Source: Branchinecta lynchi
Taxonomy: Eukaryota; Arthropoda; Branchiopoda; Anostraca; Branchinectidae
Assembly: GCA_023053575.1 (NCBI GenBank)
Contig: JAKZAP010000014.1
Location: 3,162,001-3,226,000 of the forward strand
Direction of reading: 5' to 3'
Length of the DNA stretch: 64,000 nt
Shown: piece by piece, positions 56,489-64,000 of the stretch
Layout of the letters: the number at the start of each line of letters is the position of its first letter
Position numbering within the stretch: the stretch's first letter is position 1
The notes under the pieces: generated by a model
The model's database searches: none
Told to the model about the DNA's origin: nothing
What the model saw: only the letters and a program-made list of their open reading frames with translations
Position numbers and translations under genes: made by a program

Positions 56489-56992
56489 TTAAATAATTCG
56501 GACCCCATCTATTTCGTTAGGATGCTTGAGGTAATAATGAGGCATTTTAAAATAATTATCGGTATCATTCCAGTCATCTTTATATTTTAAATTAATTTGA
56601 TTTAATAATTCCACATCAATATTTAAGTTTAGATTTACGTCATATGGTTTTTCTAGATTGGGTTCTATAGCATGAGTGGGAGCTCGACTCGATTCCTCTG
56701 AAGTAGTGGTCTGTAAAGCTGTTTTAAATGTATCACCTAATCTGACAAACCGTCTTCTTGAATTATTATCACCTTCCTGTAGTTTATTAATTATCGTTTC
56801 AGCGTTCTCTTGTAATTTTTTGATGGTGTCTTTAGTGTTTTCTTTTTGTGCTATAATAACTGGAGCGTTTAACTCTGAAGCATATTCCCGAAATCCTGCC
56901 TTCTCCATCTCATTTTGTTGAACCTTTCTTCTCTGAATTTCTCTGTTCTTCACTATATCCGATAAAATATCACTCAAGCGTCTTGAATCCAT
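56489..56992 (-). CDS. Uncharacterised coiled-coil protein (167 aa)
   Basis: The N-terminal half (4-85) is a charged helical region rich in Glu, Lys, Arg and Gln with heptad-like spacing (KKLQENAETIINKLQEG, 58-74). A Ser/Thr linker (90-110) and a distinct C-terminal segment ending MPHYYLKHPNEIDG follow. I cannot name it. It lies directly downstream of integrase with 17 bp between stop and start, in a TGTATATAAATGG context. It is intact. A scaffold or minor virion role is a guess from position. Confidence 0.7.
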   Translation of the reverse strand: MDSRRLSDILSDIVKNREIQRRKVQQNEMEKAGFREYASELNAPVIIAQKENTKDTIKKLQENAETIINKLQEGDNNSRRRFVRLGDTFKTALQTTTSEESSRAPTHAIEPNLEKPYDVNLNLNIDVELLNQINLKYKDDWNDTDNYFKMPHYYLKHPNEIDGVRII

Positions 56993-57002
56993 TTATATAC
57001 AA
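56993..57002 (-). promoter_or_regulatory. TATAAATG-type start context (coiled-coil protein)
   Basis: TTGTATATAA abuts ATGG. GAAATAAAATTAG, containing AATAAA, overlaps the integrase stop just upstream. Confidence 0.5.
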
Positions 57003-57008
57003 CTAATT

Positions 57009-57980
57009 TTATTTCATAATAAATTTTGAAAGTTCTTTTTCATAAAACCCTCCTTGAATTAATTCCCCACTTTTGTCAGATATTTCATAAGTAATGGGAA
57101 TGGTATGTCTGATGGTTGCTATCTGAAATACTTCATCCGTATAATTAGGTAAATATCCTTTATCGAAAATACTTTTTTCTTTTTTAATTCTGACTAAATC
57201 CCCTACTTTGACGTTTCCTGTGATTTTGTACTCATCTACTGGAGGAAACAGAGCACTAAAAACCTTTTTCTGATTAACCTTTTTACTAGCATCAACTGGT
57301 TTCATTTGTATTGAACGGTGGTACGAGTTATTATAATTACTCACAAATAAAGGTAAAATATCAATCCAATTAGTAGTGCTATTGTGAGTGAAATATTTCC
57401 ATAGCTTTTCTTTTAGCATTCTATTGAACCGTTCAACGATTTGTGCTTTCAATTCGCTTTCAGATGCAAACCAGTGTATGCCGTTATTTTTCAAAAAAGT
57501 TTGAACATTTCTCATCACAAATTCTTTACCTTTGTCAGTTTGTAGTTTCTTAGGAATTCTTTCTTTAAATATAACACTGAATGCTTTTATTATTTCAGCA
57601 CCCGTTTTGTCTTTCAGAGGGATACACCAAGCATATTTACTAAAGCAATCAATAACAGTTAAAATGTAATTTGTTTTATTATTTTCTTTTTTATATTTCT
57701 GCATGTCAACTAAATCAGCTTGCCATTGCTCATCAACATAGTGAACATACACTCGCCTCCTTTCAAAGTTATGATAGGAAGGTTTGTGTAACGTATACAC
57801 ATTCTCATTTTGCAACACATTTTTTATTTTATCCTTGGAAACCTTAACACCATTTTCTTTTAGTTTTCTGTAAATATCATCCACACCTGAATAATTAGAA
57901 TAATACGTCTTTAAAATATCTGTTTCTGCGTTGAGGTTTTTTTTTAAAAGCGATTTTTCCTCGATCCGCAAATAACACAA
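57009..57980 (-). CDS. Retroviral-type integrase (DD35E), F54H12.3-like
   Basis: It inserts the element into host DNA. In residues numbered from 57,980: a helical N-terminal domain (20-60), the catalytic core with D89 (WQADLVDM), D149 (QTDKGKEF) and E184 (VERFNRML), giving the DD35E spacing, then NNSYHRSIQMKP (217-228). The C-terminal SH3-like segment runs from VKVGDLVRIKKEKS (257-270) to FYEKEL. It matches the integrases called F54H12.3-like in animal genomes. The frame is open from 58,101, but no in-frame ATG precedes M93, inside the core. The listed start is a TTG, so the true N-terminus is uncertain: a lost start, a frame break or non-AUG initiation. The 5' end overlaps the zinc-ribbon gene. 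Confidence 0.87.
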   Translation of the reverse strand: MCYLRIEEKSLLKKNLNAETDILKTYYSNYSGVDDIYRKLKENGVKVSKDKIKNVLQNENVYTLHKPSYHNFERRRVYVHYVDEQWQADLVDMQKYKKENNKTNYILTVIDCFSKYAWCIPLKDKTGAEIIKAFSVIFKERIPKKLQTDKGKEFVMRNVQTFLKNNGIHWFASESELKAQIVERFNRMLKEKLWKYFTHNSTTNWIDILPLFVSNYNNSYHRSIQMKPVDASKKVNQKKVFSALFPPVDEYKITGNVKVGDLVRIKKEKSIFDKGYLPNYTDEVFQIATIRHTIPITYEISDKSGELIQGGFYEKELSKFIMK

Positions 57981-58078
57981 TTCCCTTTCAGCATTGGAAC
58001 ATTATTTTTTTGTGACACTGCCTTAAACATTGATTCAGTGTCAGTGCTCTTTTTACATTTCATACAATAAATCTCCAT
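57944..58078 (-). CDS. 44-aa zinc-ribbon protein
   Basis: This is a small gene. ATG at 58,078 gives a product with two CxxC pairs (YCMKC at 4-8 and CVICG near 34-38) separated by a basic stretch, ending KNRF before TAA at 57,944-57,946. The CxKC...NxPMLKGxCxxCG layout is that of a small zinc-ribbon protein (compare DUF5679) commonly found in this element group. The start has the TTTTCTAATAAATGG context of the other genes. Its 3' end overlaps the integrase frame by about 37 bp in another frame. Confidence 0.68.
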   Translation of the reverse strand: MEIYCMKCKKSTDTESMFKAVSQKNNVPMLKGNCVICGSRKNRF

Positions 58079-58089
58079 TTATTAGAAAA
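58079..58089 (-). promoter_or_regulatory. TAATAAATG-type start context (zinc ribbon / integrase)
   Basis: GTTTTCTAATAA abuts ATGG. It is the nearest such motif upstream of integrase as well. Confidence 0.5.
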
Positions 58090-58095
58090 CAATTT

Positions 58096-58440
58096 TTATA
58101 AACGAAAAGCTACCAACTTCATTTTGCGCTTAATGTAGGAAATACAGTGAAGTCCACAGTTTAATTCATCTATATTTTGAACAGCAAGATTTTCATAAGC
58201 TATTTTTTTCTTTGAAGTTCTTAGATATTTAATTATTTCTTTTCCTGGGGGAATACCGAAAGAATCAAAAAATTCTACATGGGGGTATTCAGGTAGATTA
58301 CAATACGCAACCCAGTGAGTTCCAGGCATTCCGAGTTTATCATAATTAATGACACCGCATTCTATACTATTTATATGTTTGGGTAGCGTATCTATAGAGA
58401 ACACACCTCTAAACTGTGGTATATCCCCTAATGCATCCAT
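58096..58440 (-). CDS. Adenovirus-type cysteine protease (maturation protease)
   Basis: 114 aa from the first ATG. The catalytic residues are H42 (GTHWVAY), D59 (EFFDSFG), Q88 (AVQN) and C95 (LNCGLHC), in the order and spacing of the adenain/Ulp1-like clan. It is expected to cleave capsid and core precursors. The FDSFGxPPxxEIxKYL phrase is characteristic. The frame is open upstream to 58,520 without an ATG and contains a PLTNFDI stretch that looks like family N-terminal sequence, so the listed Met may be internal or the original start is lost. It lies 23 bp after the stop of the disrupted pX-like frame. The C-terminus is short for the family. Confidence 0.82.
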   Translation of the reverse strand: MDALGDIPQFRGVFSIDTLPKHINSIECGVINYDKLGMPGTHWVAYCNLPEYPHVEFFDSFGIPPGKEIIKYLRTSKKKIAYENLAVQNIDELNCGLHCISYIKRKMKLVAFRL

Positions 58441-58463
58441 AATATCAAAATTGGTTAGAGGTC

Positions 58464-59113
58464 CTACTTTACTTTTGCTTCTTTTTTGATGTCCCCGTTT
58501 TTTGACTTCCTAGGCCTTCCACGTACCCCATTACCCACAACTTTTTGTGTTCCAGGGAGTGTAAGCGCTTCACCTATGTTGACATCATCGTTTTTTTCCT
58601 TCCTAGGCCTTCCACGACCCCATTACCCACAACTTTTTGTGTTCCAGGAAGTTTAAGCGCTCCACCTATGTTGACATCATCGGTTTCCTTCCCACGTAAC
58701 CCATTACCCACAACTTTTTGTGTTCCAGGAAGTTTTAGCGCTCCACCTGTGTTGATCATTTTATCCATAATTTTCTTACCAGCGAATGTACCCAAAGCAG
58801 CAGCACCACTTGTTAAAGCTGCCTTACCAAGGGTAATTGCTAGCGGTATTAAAAATGGAAGTAATCCACCCTTTTGAATCGCTTCTTTCATCTGTTTGTA
58901 TGATACATCAATATCACAGCCCTTATTATTCATTTTACATGTTTCAATTTTATCAATTTGTCGTTTACTTAAAAGTAACTTAACTGGTTCTCGTTCATTT
59001 TGTCTACTATGACTAACACGTATCTGACATTTTTGTTTAGCACCAAAGCATTTCTTCAGCTTTCCTTTCTGAAGCTTTGACAAATAAACTGTATACTCCA
59101 TTGTTTCAACCAT
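58464..59113 (-). pseudogene. pX-like basic, membrane-active core protein with C-terminal repeats, frame-broken
   Basis: The intact part is 179 codons (59,113-58,574): a basic N-terminal region with LLLSKRQIDKIE (46-57), then a hydrophobic Gly/Ala-rich segment (82-113, GGLLPFLIPLAITLGKAALT) typical of the pX-like proteins of Polintons, then two copies of a ~27-aa repeat starting GGALKLPGTQKVVGNG (123 and 150). A third repeat follows in a different frame and ends at the stop 58,464-58,466. Comparing repeat copies puts an apparent one-base deletion near 58,617. The copies also show an RGRPRK-type AT-hook motif in the third unit. I infer a DNA-condensing or membrane-lytic virion role. The start lies in a CCCTAATAAATGG context. 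Confidence 0.62.
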
Positions 59114-59123
59114 TTATTAGGGA
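59114..59123 (-). promoter_or_regulatory. TAATAAATG-type start context (pX-like)
   Basis: TTCCCTAATAA abuts ATGG. AAATAAATTTTATAAG lies 15 bp upstream, overlapping the end of the fibre-like gene region. Confidence 0.5.
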
Positions 59124-59143
59124 ATTAATTTATCTTATAAAAT

Positions 59144-59767
59144 TTATTTACCAGCCATCATTTTTTCTATTCTGGTAACGAATGGTTTGTCAACAGGTTT
59201 TAGCTCTAGCTCTAGAAGCCTTTTTAAAATATTTACTACTGCTCTTTCAATATTATCGATACGAGTTTTTTGACCAGCAATCTTTCCTTCAATTATACCG
59301 TTATGGGTGTGTTGCCCAAGAAGCTTTTTGTCATAATCTAAAAGATTCATAGTTAACGTTGCTAAATTAACAGCATCATTTTTGTTTCTAGGGTTTTGAA
59401 CATTTGTTATCAACTTGTTTTCAGCGTTAATCTCTTTATCATTAACTCGAACTAATTCTTTTACAAATAATCCTTTATCTTTAATCCTTACCAATAAATT
59501 ATCAGGAGAATCATGTACCGCGGTTAATCTGTTGATATCTTCGCTAAAATACTGATTTGCCCCCACTTGTTGTGCGGTAATTTCTTCTTTAAATTGATTC
59601 AAAATAATAGTCATAGATCTGAAACTAATAGCGTCCTGGTCAGCTTTCGCATCCCCTAACATACTAATTCTCTTATCTTGTAGGTTAATATTACCGTTGT
59701 CATCAGTAACTCTCTTTTCATTCGATTCGTTACTAACCTTTTTTCCAACACTACCAAATTTATTCAT
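59144..59767 (-). CDS. Fibre-like trimeric protein candidate
   Basis: 207 aa. It contains two copies of a motif seen in trimeric phage and adenovirus-like fibres: NLQDKRISMLGDAKADQDAI (28-47) and NKLITNVQNPRNKNDAVNLA (117-136), of the form N-x-(K)-x-I-x-x-(L/V)-x-x-x-x-x-x-x-D-A. A predicted coiled coil follows (165-192, GQKTRIDNIERAVVNILKRLLELEL). The repeats, the polar middle region and the helical C-terminus suggest a shaft-like or attachment protein, but no receptor-binding domain is identifiable and the role is inference. It lies 17 bp downstream of the ATPase and is intact. The start is in TTTCTATAATAAATG. Confidence 0.6.
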   Translation of the reverse strand: MNKFGSVGKKVSNESNEKRVTDDNGNINLQDKRISMLGDAKADQDAISFRSMTIILNQFKEEITAQQVGANQYFSEDINRLTAVHDSPDNLLVRIKDKGLFVKELVRVNDKEINAENKLITNVQNPRNKNDAVNLATLTMNLLDYDKKLLGQHTHNGIIEGKIAGQKTRIDNIERAVVNILKRLLELELKPVDKPFVTRIEKMMAGK

Positions 59768-59779
59768 TTATTATAGAAA
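59768..59779 (-). promoter_or_regulatory. TAATAAATG-type start context (fibre-like)
   Basis: TTTCTATAATAA abuts ATG, immediately after the ATPase stop codon at 59,784. Confidence 0.5.
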
Positions 59780-59783
59780 TAAA

Positions 59784-60461
59784 TTATCCGGTAAATTTTT
59801 CAAATTTTTTCCTGTACTTCAGGGTTTTATCTTTTGTTTTTAAATCTATGAAGAAAAAACCGTAGCCCTTGGTTGCAGTCTCGAATTGTTTGAGAAATTT
59901 TTCATTGTCTCTACTGGATACATGGCTTTGTCTTATTAATTTTACTTCTTTTGGATTAGAACACTGAAAGAATGCAAAATAATTGCACTGGAGCCTTACC
60001 ACCTTTGGCGTTTTATGATAGCTCTGTGACAAGTAAATAATTGAAGCATTTTTCTTTCTTCCTCTTATGAATAAATCTTCTATTTTCTTCTGGTCTTTTT
60101 CAGTGACAAAATCGTCAAAGATAATCAAGTTTTGGTACTCAGGGTCTAAGTCGTCAACATCGACAATATCATCAAGATTGTTGCTTACTGTTAAGACTTT
60201 CGATTTGCACTGTGACTCCAAAGTGGTTAAATTGGTTATAAGGTCTTGATATTTATCTTCTTCAAGATCTTTAGCATACAAGTATATTCGGTTGAAACAA
60301 AGATATTCATAAATTAAATTCAAAAGAAGGTTAGTTTTCCCTGTTCCAGAACTACCACAAATTAAGAGTCTGAATGGCCACTGAGGTGCAAGTTCGTGTT
60401 TGTTCTGATAGTTATTCTTTTCGCTAAAATCATACACTTTGATTGGCGCCTTTTCATTCAT
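59784..60461 (-). CDS. Genome-packaging ATPase (FtsK/HerA, A32-like)
   Basis: It pumps the genome into the capsid. 225 aa with Walker A GSSGTGKT (36-43), Walker B LIIFDDF (112-118), and a downstream SIIYLSQSYHKTPKVVR segment (145-161) with the sensor Gln and the arginine-containing loop typical of A32-like packaging ATPases. The N-terminal PQWPFRLLICG leads into the P-loop as in other Polinton ATPases. It is intact. The start (CCTAAAGAAATG) does not have the TAAATG motif and lies at the edge of the 0.7-kb minisatellite, so it may use a different promoter. Confidence 0.9.
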   Translation of the reverse strand: MNEKAPIKVYDFSEKNNYQNKHELAPQWPFRLLICGSSGTGKTNLLLNLIYEYLCFNRIYLYAKDLEEDKYQDLITNLTTLESQCKSKVLTVSNNLDDIVDVDDLDPEYQNLIIFDDFVTEKDQKKIEDLFIRGRKKNASIIYLSQSYHKTPKVVRLQCNYFAFFQCSNPKEVKLIRQSHVSSRDNEKFLKQFETATKGYGFFFIDLKTKDKTLKYRKKFEKFTG

Positions 60462-60481
60462 TTCTTTAGGAAGAATTTTTC

Positions 60482-61192
60482 ATTATAAGATTTACTTGAG
60501 TATTTTAAGTATATACTTGAAGTTTTGAAGTAGGTACTTGATTTTTTTAAGTAGGTACTTGAATTTTTTAAGTAGGTACTTGAATTTTTTAAGTAGGTAC
60601 TTGAAGTTTTTAAGTAGGTACTTGATTTTTTTAAGTAGGTACTTGATTTTTTTAAGTAGGGACTTGATTTTTTAAGTAGGTACTTGAGTATTTTAAGTAT
60701 ATACTTGAAGTTTTGAAGTAGGTACTTGATTTTTTAAGTAGGGACTTGATTTTTTTAAGTAGGTACTTGAAGTTTGAAGTAGGTACTTGAATTTTTTAAG
60801 TAGGTACTTGAAGTTTTGAAGTAGGTACTTGAATTTTTTAAGTAGGTACTTGAAGTTTTTAAGTAGGTACTTGATTTTTTTAAGTAGGTACTTGATTTTT
60901 TTAAGTAGGGACTTGATTTTTTTAAGTAGGTACTTGAGTATTTTAAGTATATACTTGAAGTTTTGAAGTAGGTACTTGATTTTTTTTAAGTAGGGACTTG
61001 ATTTTTTTAAGTAGGTACTTGAAGTTTTGAAGTAGGTACTTGAATTTTTTAAGTAGGTACTTGAAGTTTTGAAGTAGGTACTTGAATTTTTTAAGTAGGT
61101 ACTTGATTTTTTTAAGTAGGTACTTGAATTTTTTAAGTAGGTACTTGAATTTTTTAAGTAGGTACTTGAAGTTTTGAAGTAGGTACTTGAAT
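60482..61192. repeat. ~21-bp minisatellite of palindromic units between polB and ATPase
   Basis: About 34 units of AAGTAGGTACTTGAATTTTTT occupy the whole gap, beginning five bases after the polB stop codon. Each unit holds AAGTA-GG-TACTT, a hyphenated palindrome; a minority read AAGTATATACTT (perfect) or AAGTAGGGACTT (broken). The perfect palindromes sit in a variant block (GAGTATTTTAAGTATATACTTGAAG) that recurs at about 60,497; 60,684 and 60,936, showing higher-order duplication. It has no coding content. It could be an origin, an enhancer or a protein-binding array. Confidence 0.9.
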
Positions 61193-64000
61193 TTAATGTT
61201 TATAACCTAAAGGTAAAGTGTGTATTTTATCGCTTGTTACTATCCTTTTATCATCCTTAGGATCTAACGCTTTTTTATTCTGTTCTTCTAGAAACATATT
61301 GTGCTTGTATGATCTTAAGTTAAACTGGGTTATAGAAAGGTTTTCCGTTTTACCAAACAGTACATCCTTATAGTTTTGAATGGTAATTTTATCTTTAACG
61401 ATATTGGTTTTTATTCCTTTTAGTTTTTTGCTAGCTTTTGAAGGGTCTTGGTTGTCCTTTAAATAAGCATACACTTTTGATCGTAATCCAACAAACTCTA
61501 TCATAACCTGTCCACCTAATTCATCTTTCATCATTCCTATCACTTTCTTATTTACATTAGGGAATCCGTATGGATTATCTTTCGCATAATCAGATGTATC
61601 GAACCTCTCATTCAAATCTTGTTTGATATCTTGATAAAAATCTTCAGTTCTAATATCATATATGAAAGAATCAGTGTCCATATAACATAAATCAATTTTA
61701 TCTCCATATTTAGGCTTCATATAATCATAATGGAATTCATACATCAATAACTTGGATAGTTCCAATACAGCAAAGCCGATATACATTGGTTTGTCTAATT
61801 TTATCTTTTCCTTTGACATTCTTGCTACTGAAAAGTTTTCACTGAATATTATTTCAGATTTAAAGTTGGGTTTCTTTATTATTTTTTCTCTTGTTGCATC
61901 ATCCGTTATTATTTCCATATCCGCTCGCTTCCTTACGTTTTCCATAGTTTTTCCAAAGCAAGCATTATTCATAAGCTTAAAGAAATCCTTCTCAAAATCA
62001 TTTGTACCTTTAGTTCTAAGGCTGTGTTATGGTCTATATATCCTTTTAAGTAAGCACTTTCAGTGAATCCTAGTATTCTGTGTACTCTTTTCAATATCAA
62101 ACCTTTTTGTAAATAGAATTCTAGATTCCTGTGGTGAACTACATAGTTGGTTTTATCTAATACTGTGGTACATAGCTTACCGTTAAAGTGTTCCGGTGCT
62201 AATGGTAAATCCTTGTGTAATTCGTGTAGTTCTTTTGGATATTCTAAATCTACCTCATATATAGCACCTACATTCTGTAATTTCATTATCGAATTGATAT
62301 GAGTTTTTAGATGGATGTAATACTCCATTGATTCGTATTCATTCCTTTCTTTCAAATCATCTGGTATGGAAATGAATTGGAAATCATTCGCTGGTAAATT
62401 CTGCGACATCGCCCACCCATATAAATTATTTTTATCCAAATACACTAAATAATTAGATGGTTTATTCTTATTTTAATCACTTGTATATTTATTATTTGCT
62501 TTTGCGTATCTTTTTATACATTGGGATACACCACCTCTTATTCCTTTTTCTATAAAGGTATACATGTCTTCCTTTGAGAATAACGGCAAGTCTACTTTCG
62601 AATGCTTTAGGAAAGCATCCCATGTTAATCCTGGAGCTGAGAAGTAATGAAGTGGATCCAGATCATAATTATGTATACAAACGTTCCTGAAATTCTCCAC
62701 AACATCTGATAGATTTAACACATCACTTTTTAGATATAATTTGGTATAACCAAGTAATGTTTCACAGTTAAATGGCTTCCATATAGATACCGCTCTTTTA
62801 TAATCACTTTTGTCAATACCTTTCCCCGTCAACCTAGAATAAAAGCTTTCTATTGGTGGTAACTTTGTACATTTCATTTTATCGAAACTGTCTACGAATT
62901 CATAGGGATATACCCCTTTTTTTATTATTTCTTTGAATTCATCGTCATTTTTGAAGCTGTTAGATGTGAATTTGAAATTCTGTCTCAGATGATTACAAGG
63001 TACTTTGCAATCACATTTTGCTAAATTTGCTGATAGTTTGTCTAAAGATGAAGCCATAAATCTAATTGAATCTATAAACCGCATCTCATATTTTATTTTC
63101 GTATCCGCTTTTGTAATACTTATTGATTTCGAGAATGAGATGAAACTTTCTGCACTTTCAAAAATTCCGTTATCAGGTATCAATTCTCTAACAAATAAAT
63201 GAGAGTCATATTTTGATAAATTATGCATTACTACCGGGATATGCCTAGGAATCCTGTATTTCATATTACATTCAGCATGAGCAAATCCCCTATATTCTCC
63301 TGTCATGTGGTCGTGATCAAAGTGAGGATTTTCAGTAATTTCAGTTGTACAGATGTGACAAGTCTTTTTAATTAGTTTATTCCATTTTTCGGTAATTTCT
63401 CCATTGTTATAAGTATGGTTTCTTTGTCTGCTTTCATATTTGTTTGCAATTTCTGTGGATACTCTTGTAACGGTTTTAACAAAATGTTCTACAGCGTCTT
63501 CACCGAAATAGTCATAGTATTTGTTCTGGTTTGTATCAAAGGAACAGCATACCTGAAACCCGTAAGCAAATGGTTTCTCTTTGGCCACTTTTATTGTTTT
63601 CTTCCCGTTTACCTGATTGTATTCTTCGTTATAAGACTCAAAGTCTGCTATTATGCAATAAGGTACTTTATTTGTTTTGCAATATTTTTATATTGTATAC
63701 TTGAACCTTCAGGAGGCATTATAATATCAGGATCTTCGCAATTATTTTTACTCTCATGTTTTTCATATTGTTCTTCTTTTGTAAAATGCCTTCCGCAAAA
63801 AGTGCAGAGGTATGTCTTTTTTTGTCTTGTAGATATTTGAGGACCAACTAATCTGCTCAGATCCTTTACCAGTACATAATGATTATCGAAATATTATAAA
63901 TTAATAACATGTTTAGCTGTTTTGCCATTGATTGTACTTTTTAGTATATGACTTCTGATAATTTTCTCTTTTTCAATTTGAAATAAACAAATCTTAATGT
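61193..64000 (-). pseudogene. Protein-primed family B DNA polymerase (pPolB), multiply interrupted, continues past the window
   Basis: Read from the right edge: a basic N-terminal region, a C2H2-like finger (LCTFCGRHF, about 63,800), an exonuclease I motif ADFES (about 63,640), a CHIC...DHDH...C zinc/HNH-like insertion (63,360-63,270), exo II HNLSKYDSHL (63,225-63,196), exo III YLKSD, polymerase motif A LDKNNLYGWAM (about 62,440), motif B NNACFGKT (61,970) and motif C YMDTDS (61,685-61,667). It ends at TAA 61,193-61,195. Interruptions are in-frame stops at 63,894-63,896 and 62,473-62,475, and one-base frame changes near 63,665 and near 62,020. The catalytic motifs survive, so the damage is recent, or some breaks are assembly errors at homopolymers. 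Confidence 0.88.

Larger units (their letters stand above)
53100..64000 (-). mobile_element. Polinton/Maverick (adintovirus-like) element, partial
   Basis: Fourteen genes on one strand include the diagnostic set for this group: protein-primed family B DNA polymerase, DD35E retroviral-type integrase, FtsK/A32-type packaging ATPase, adenovirus-type cysteine protease, a double-jelly-roll major capsid protein and a penton-like minor capsid protein. Gene spacing is a few to ~50 bp, and the sequence is clearly more AT-rich than the host DNA to the left. A candidate left terminus AGTAGTATAAG starts at 53,100, but the right terminus is outside the window, so terminal inverted repeats and a target duplication cannot be shown. 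The polymerase gene is broken in four places and the pX-like gene in one, while ATPase, penton and MCP read through intact, so the copy is decaying but relatively young. Confidence 0.9.

Noticed and set aside
60482..61192. CRISPR array
   Set aside because: Units are contiguous ~21-bp repeats without unique spacers, no cas genes, and the setting is a eukaryotic element.

Overview
This window looks like a metazoan, probably marine-invertebrate, chromosome. I cannot place it to species. Bases 1 to about 53,100 show no cellular gene I can recognise. They are a dense mosaic of non-autonomous DNA transposons, 5'-truncated LINE remnants, minisatellites and local tandem duplications. From about 53,100 to the right edge (and beyond it) lies an AT-rich integrated Polinton/Maverick (adintovirus-like) element with every gene on the minus strand.

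Repeat-rich part (1-53,100). Three hAT-type MITE families can be defined by terminal inverted repeats and 8-bp target duplications: a poly-G/poly-C family starting CAGGCCCGTATCCAGG (12 copies), a CAGAGGCGT family with internal CAGTCGG-like units, and a CAGAGCAAAATAACACTAGG family. Other families are TA-flanked elements (CACTGTAAAA ends; CCCGATGAAAAATTT ends), a family beginning near a CCGTCCGTCYGT block with internal ~130-bp modules, and a family inserted as inverted dimers flanked by 10-13 bp direct repeats. LINE 3' ends with microsatellite or hairpin tails occur on both strands, including two with a recognisable C-terminal protein fragment (33.1-33.6 kb and 49.3-49.7 kb). GC-rich 12-bp minisatellites (7.2 and 9.4 kb), tandem duplications of 447 and ~835 bp, and a ~140-bp tandem array at 41.6-42.2 kb fill much of the rest.

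Virus-like element (about 53,100 to beyond 64,000). In transcription order: protein-primed DNA polymerase B (broken), a 0.7-kb minisatellite of palindromic units, packaging ATPase, a fibre-like protein, a pX-like core or membrane-active protein with repeats, adenovirus-type protease, a 44-aa zinc ribbon, retrovirus-type integrase, a coiled-coil protein, a 106-aa unknown, penton-like minor capsid, pVI-like protein, major capsid (F54H12.2-like), and a 102-aa unknown. Replication (polB), integration (integrase), packaging (ATPase), capsid (MCP, penton) and maturation (protease) are all represented, so this is a nearly complete virus-type genome and not just a transposon relic. The polB gene has two stop codons and two frame breaks and the pX-like gene one frame break, so this copy is not intact. 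Eight of ten checked start codons sit in a TAATAAATG or TATAAATG context, resembling TAAATG late promoters of poxviruses. The right terminus is outside the window and the left terminus is only a candidate, so element length and terminal repeats are not established.
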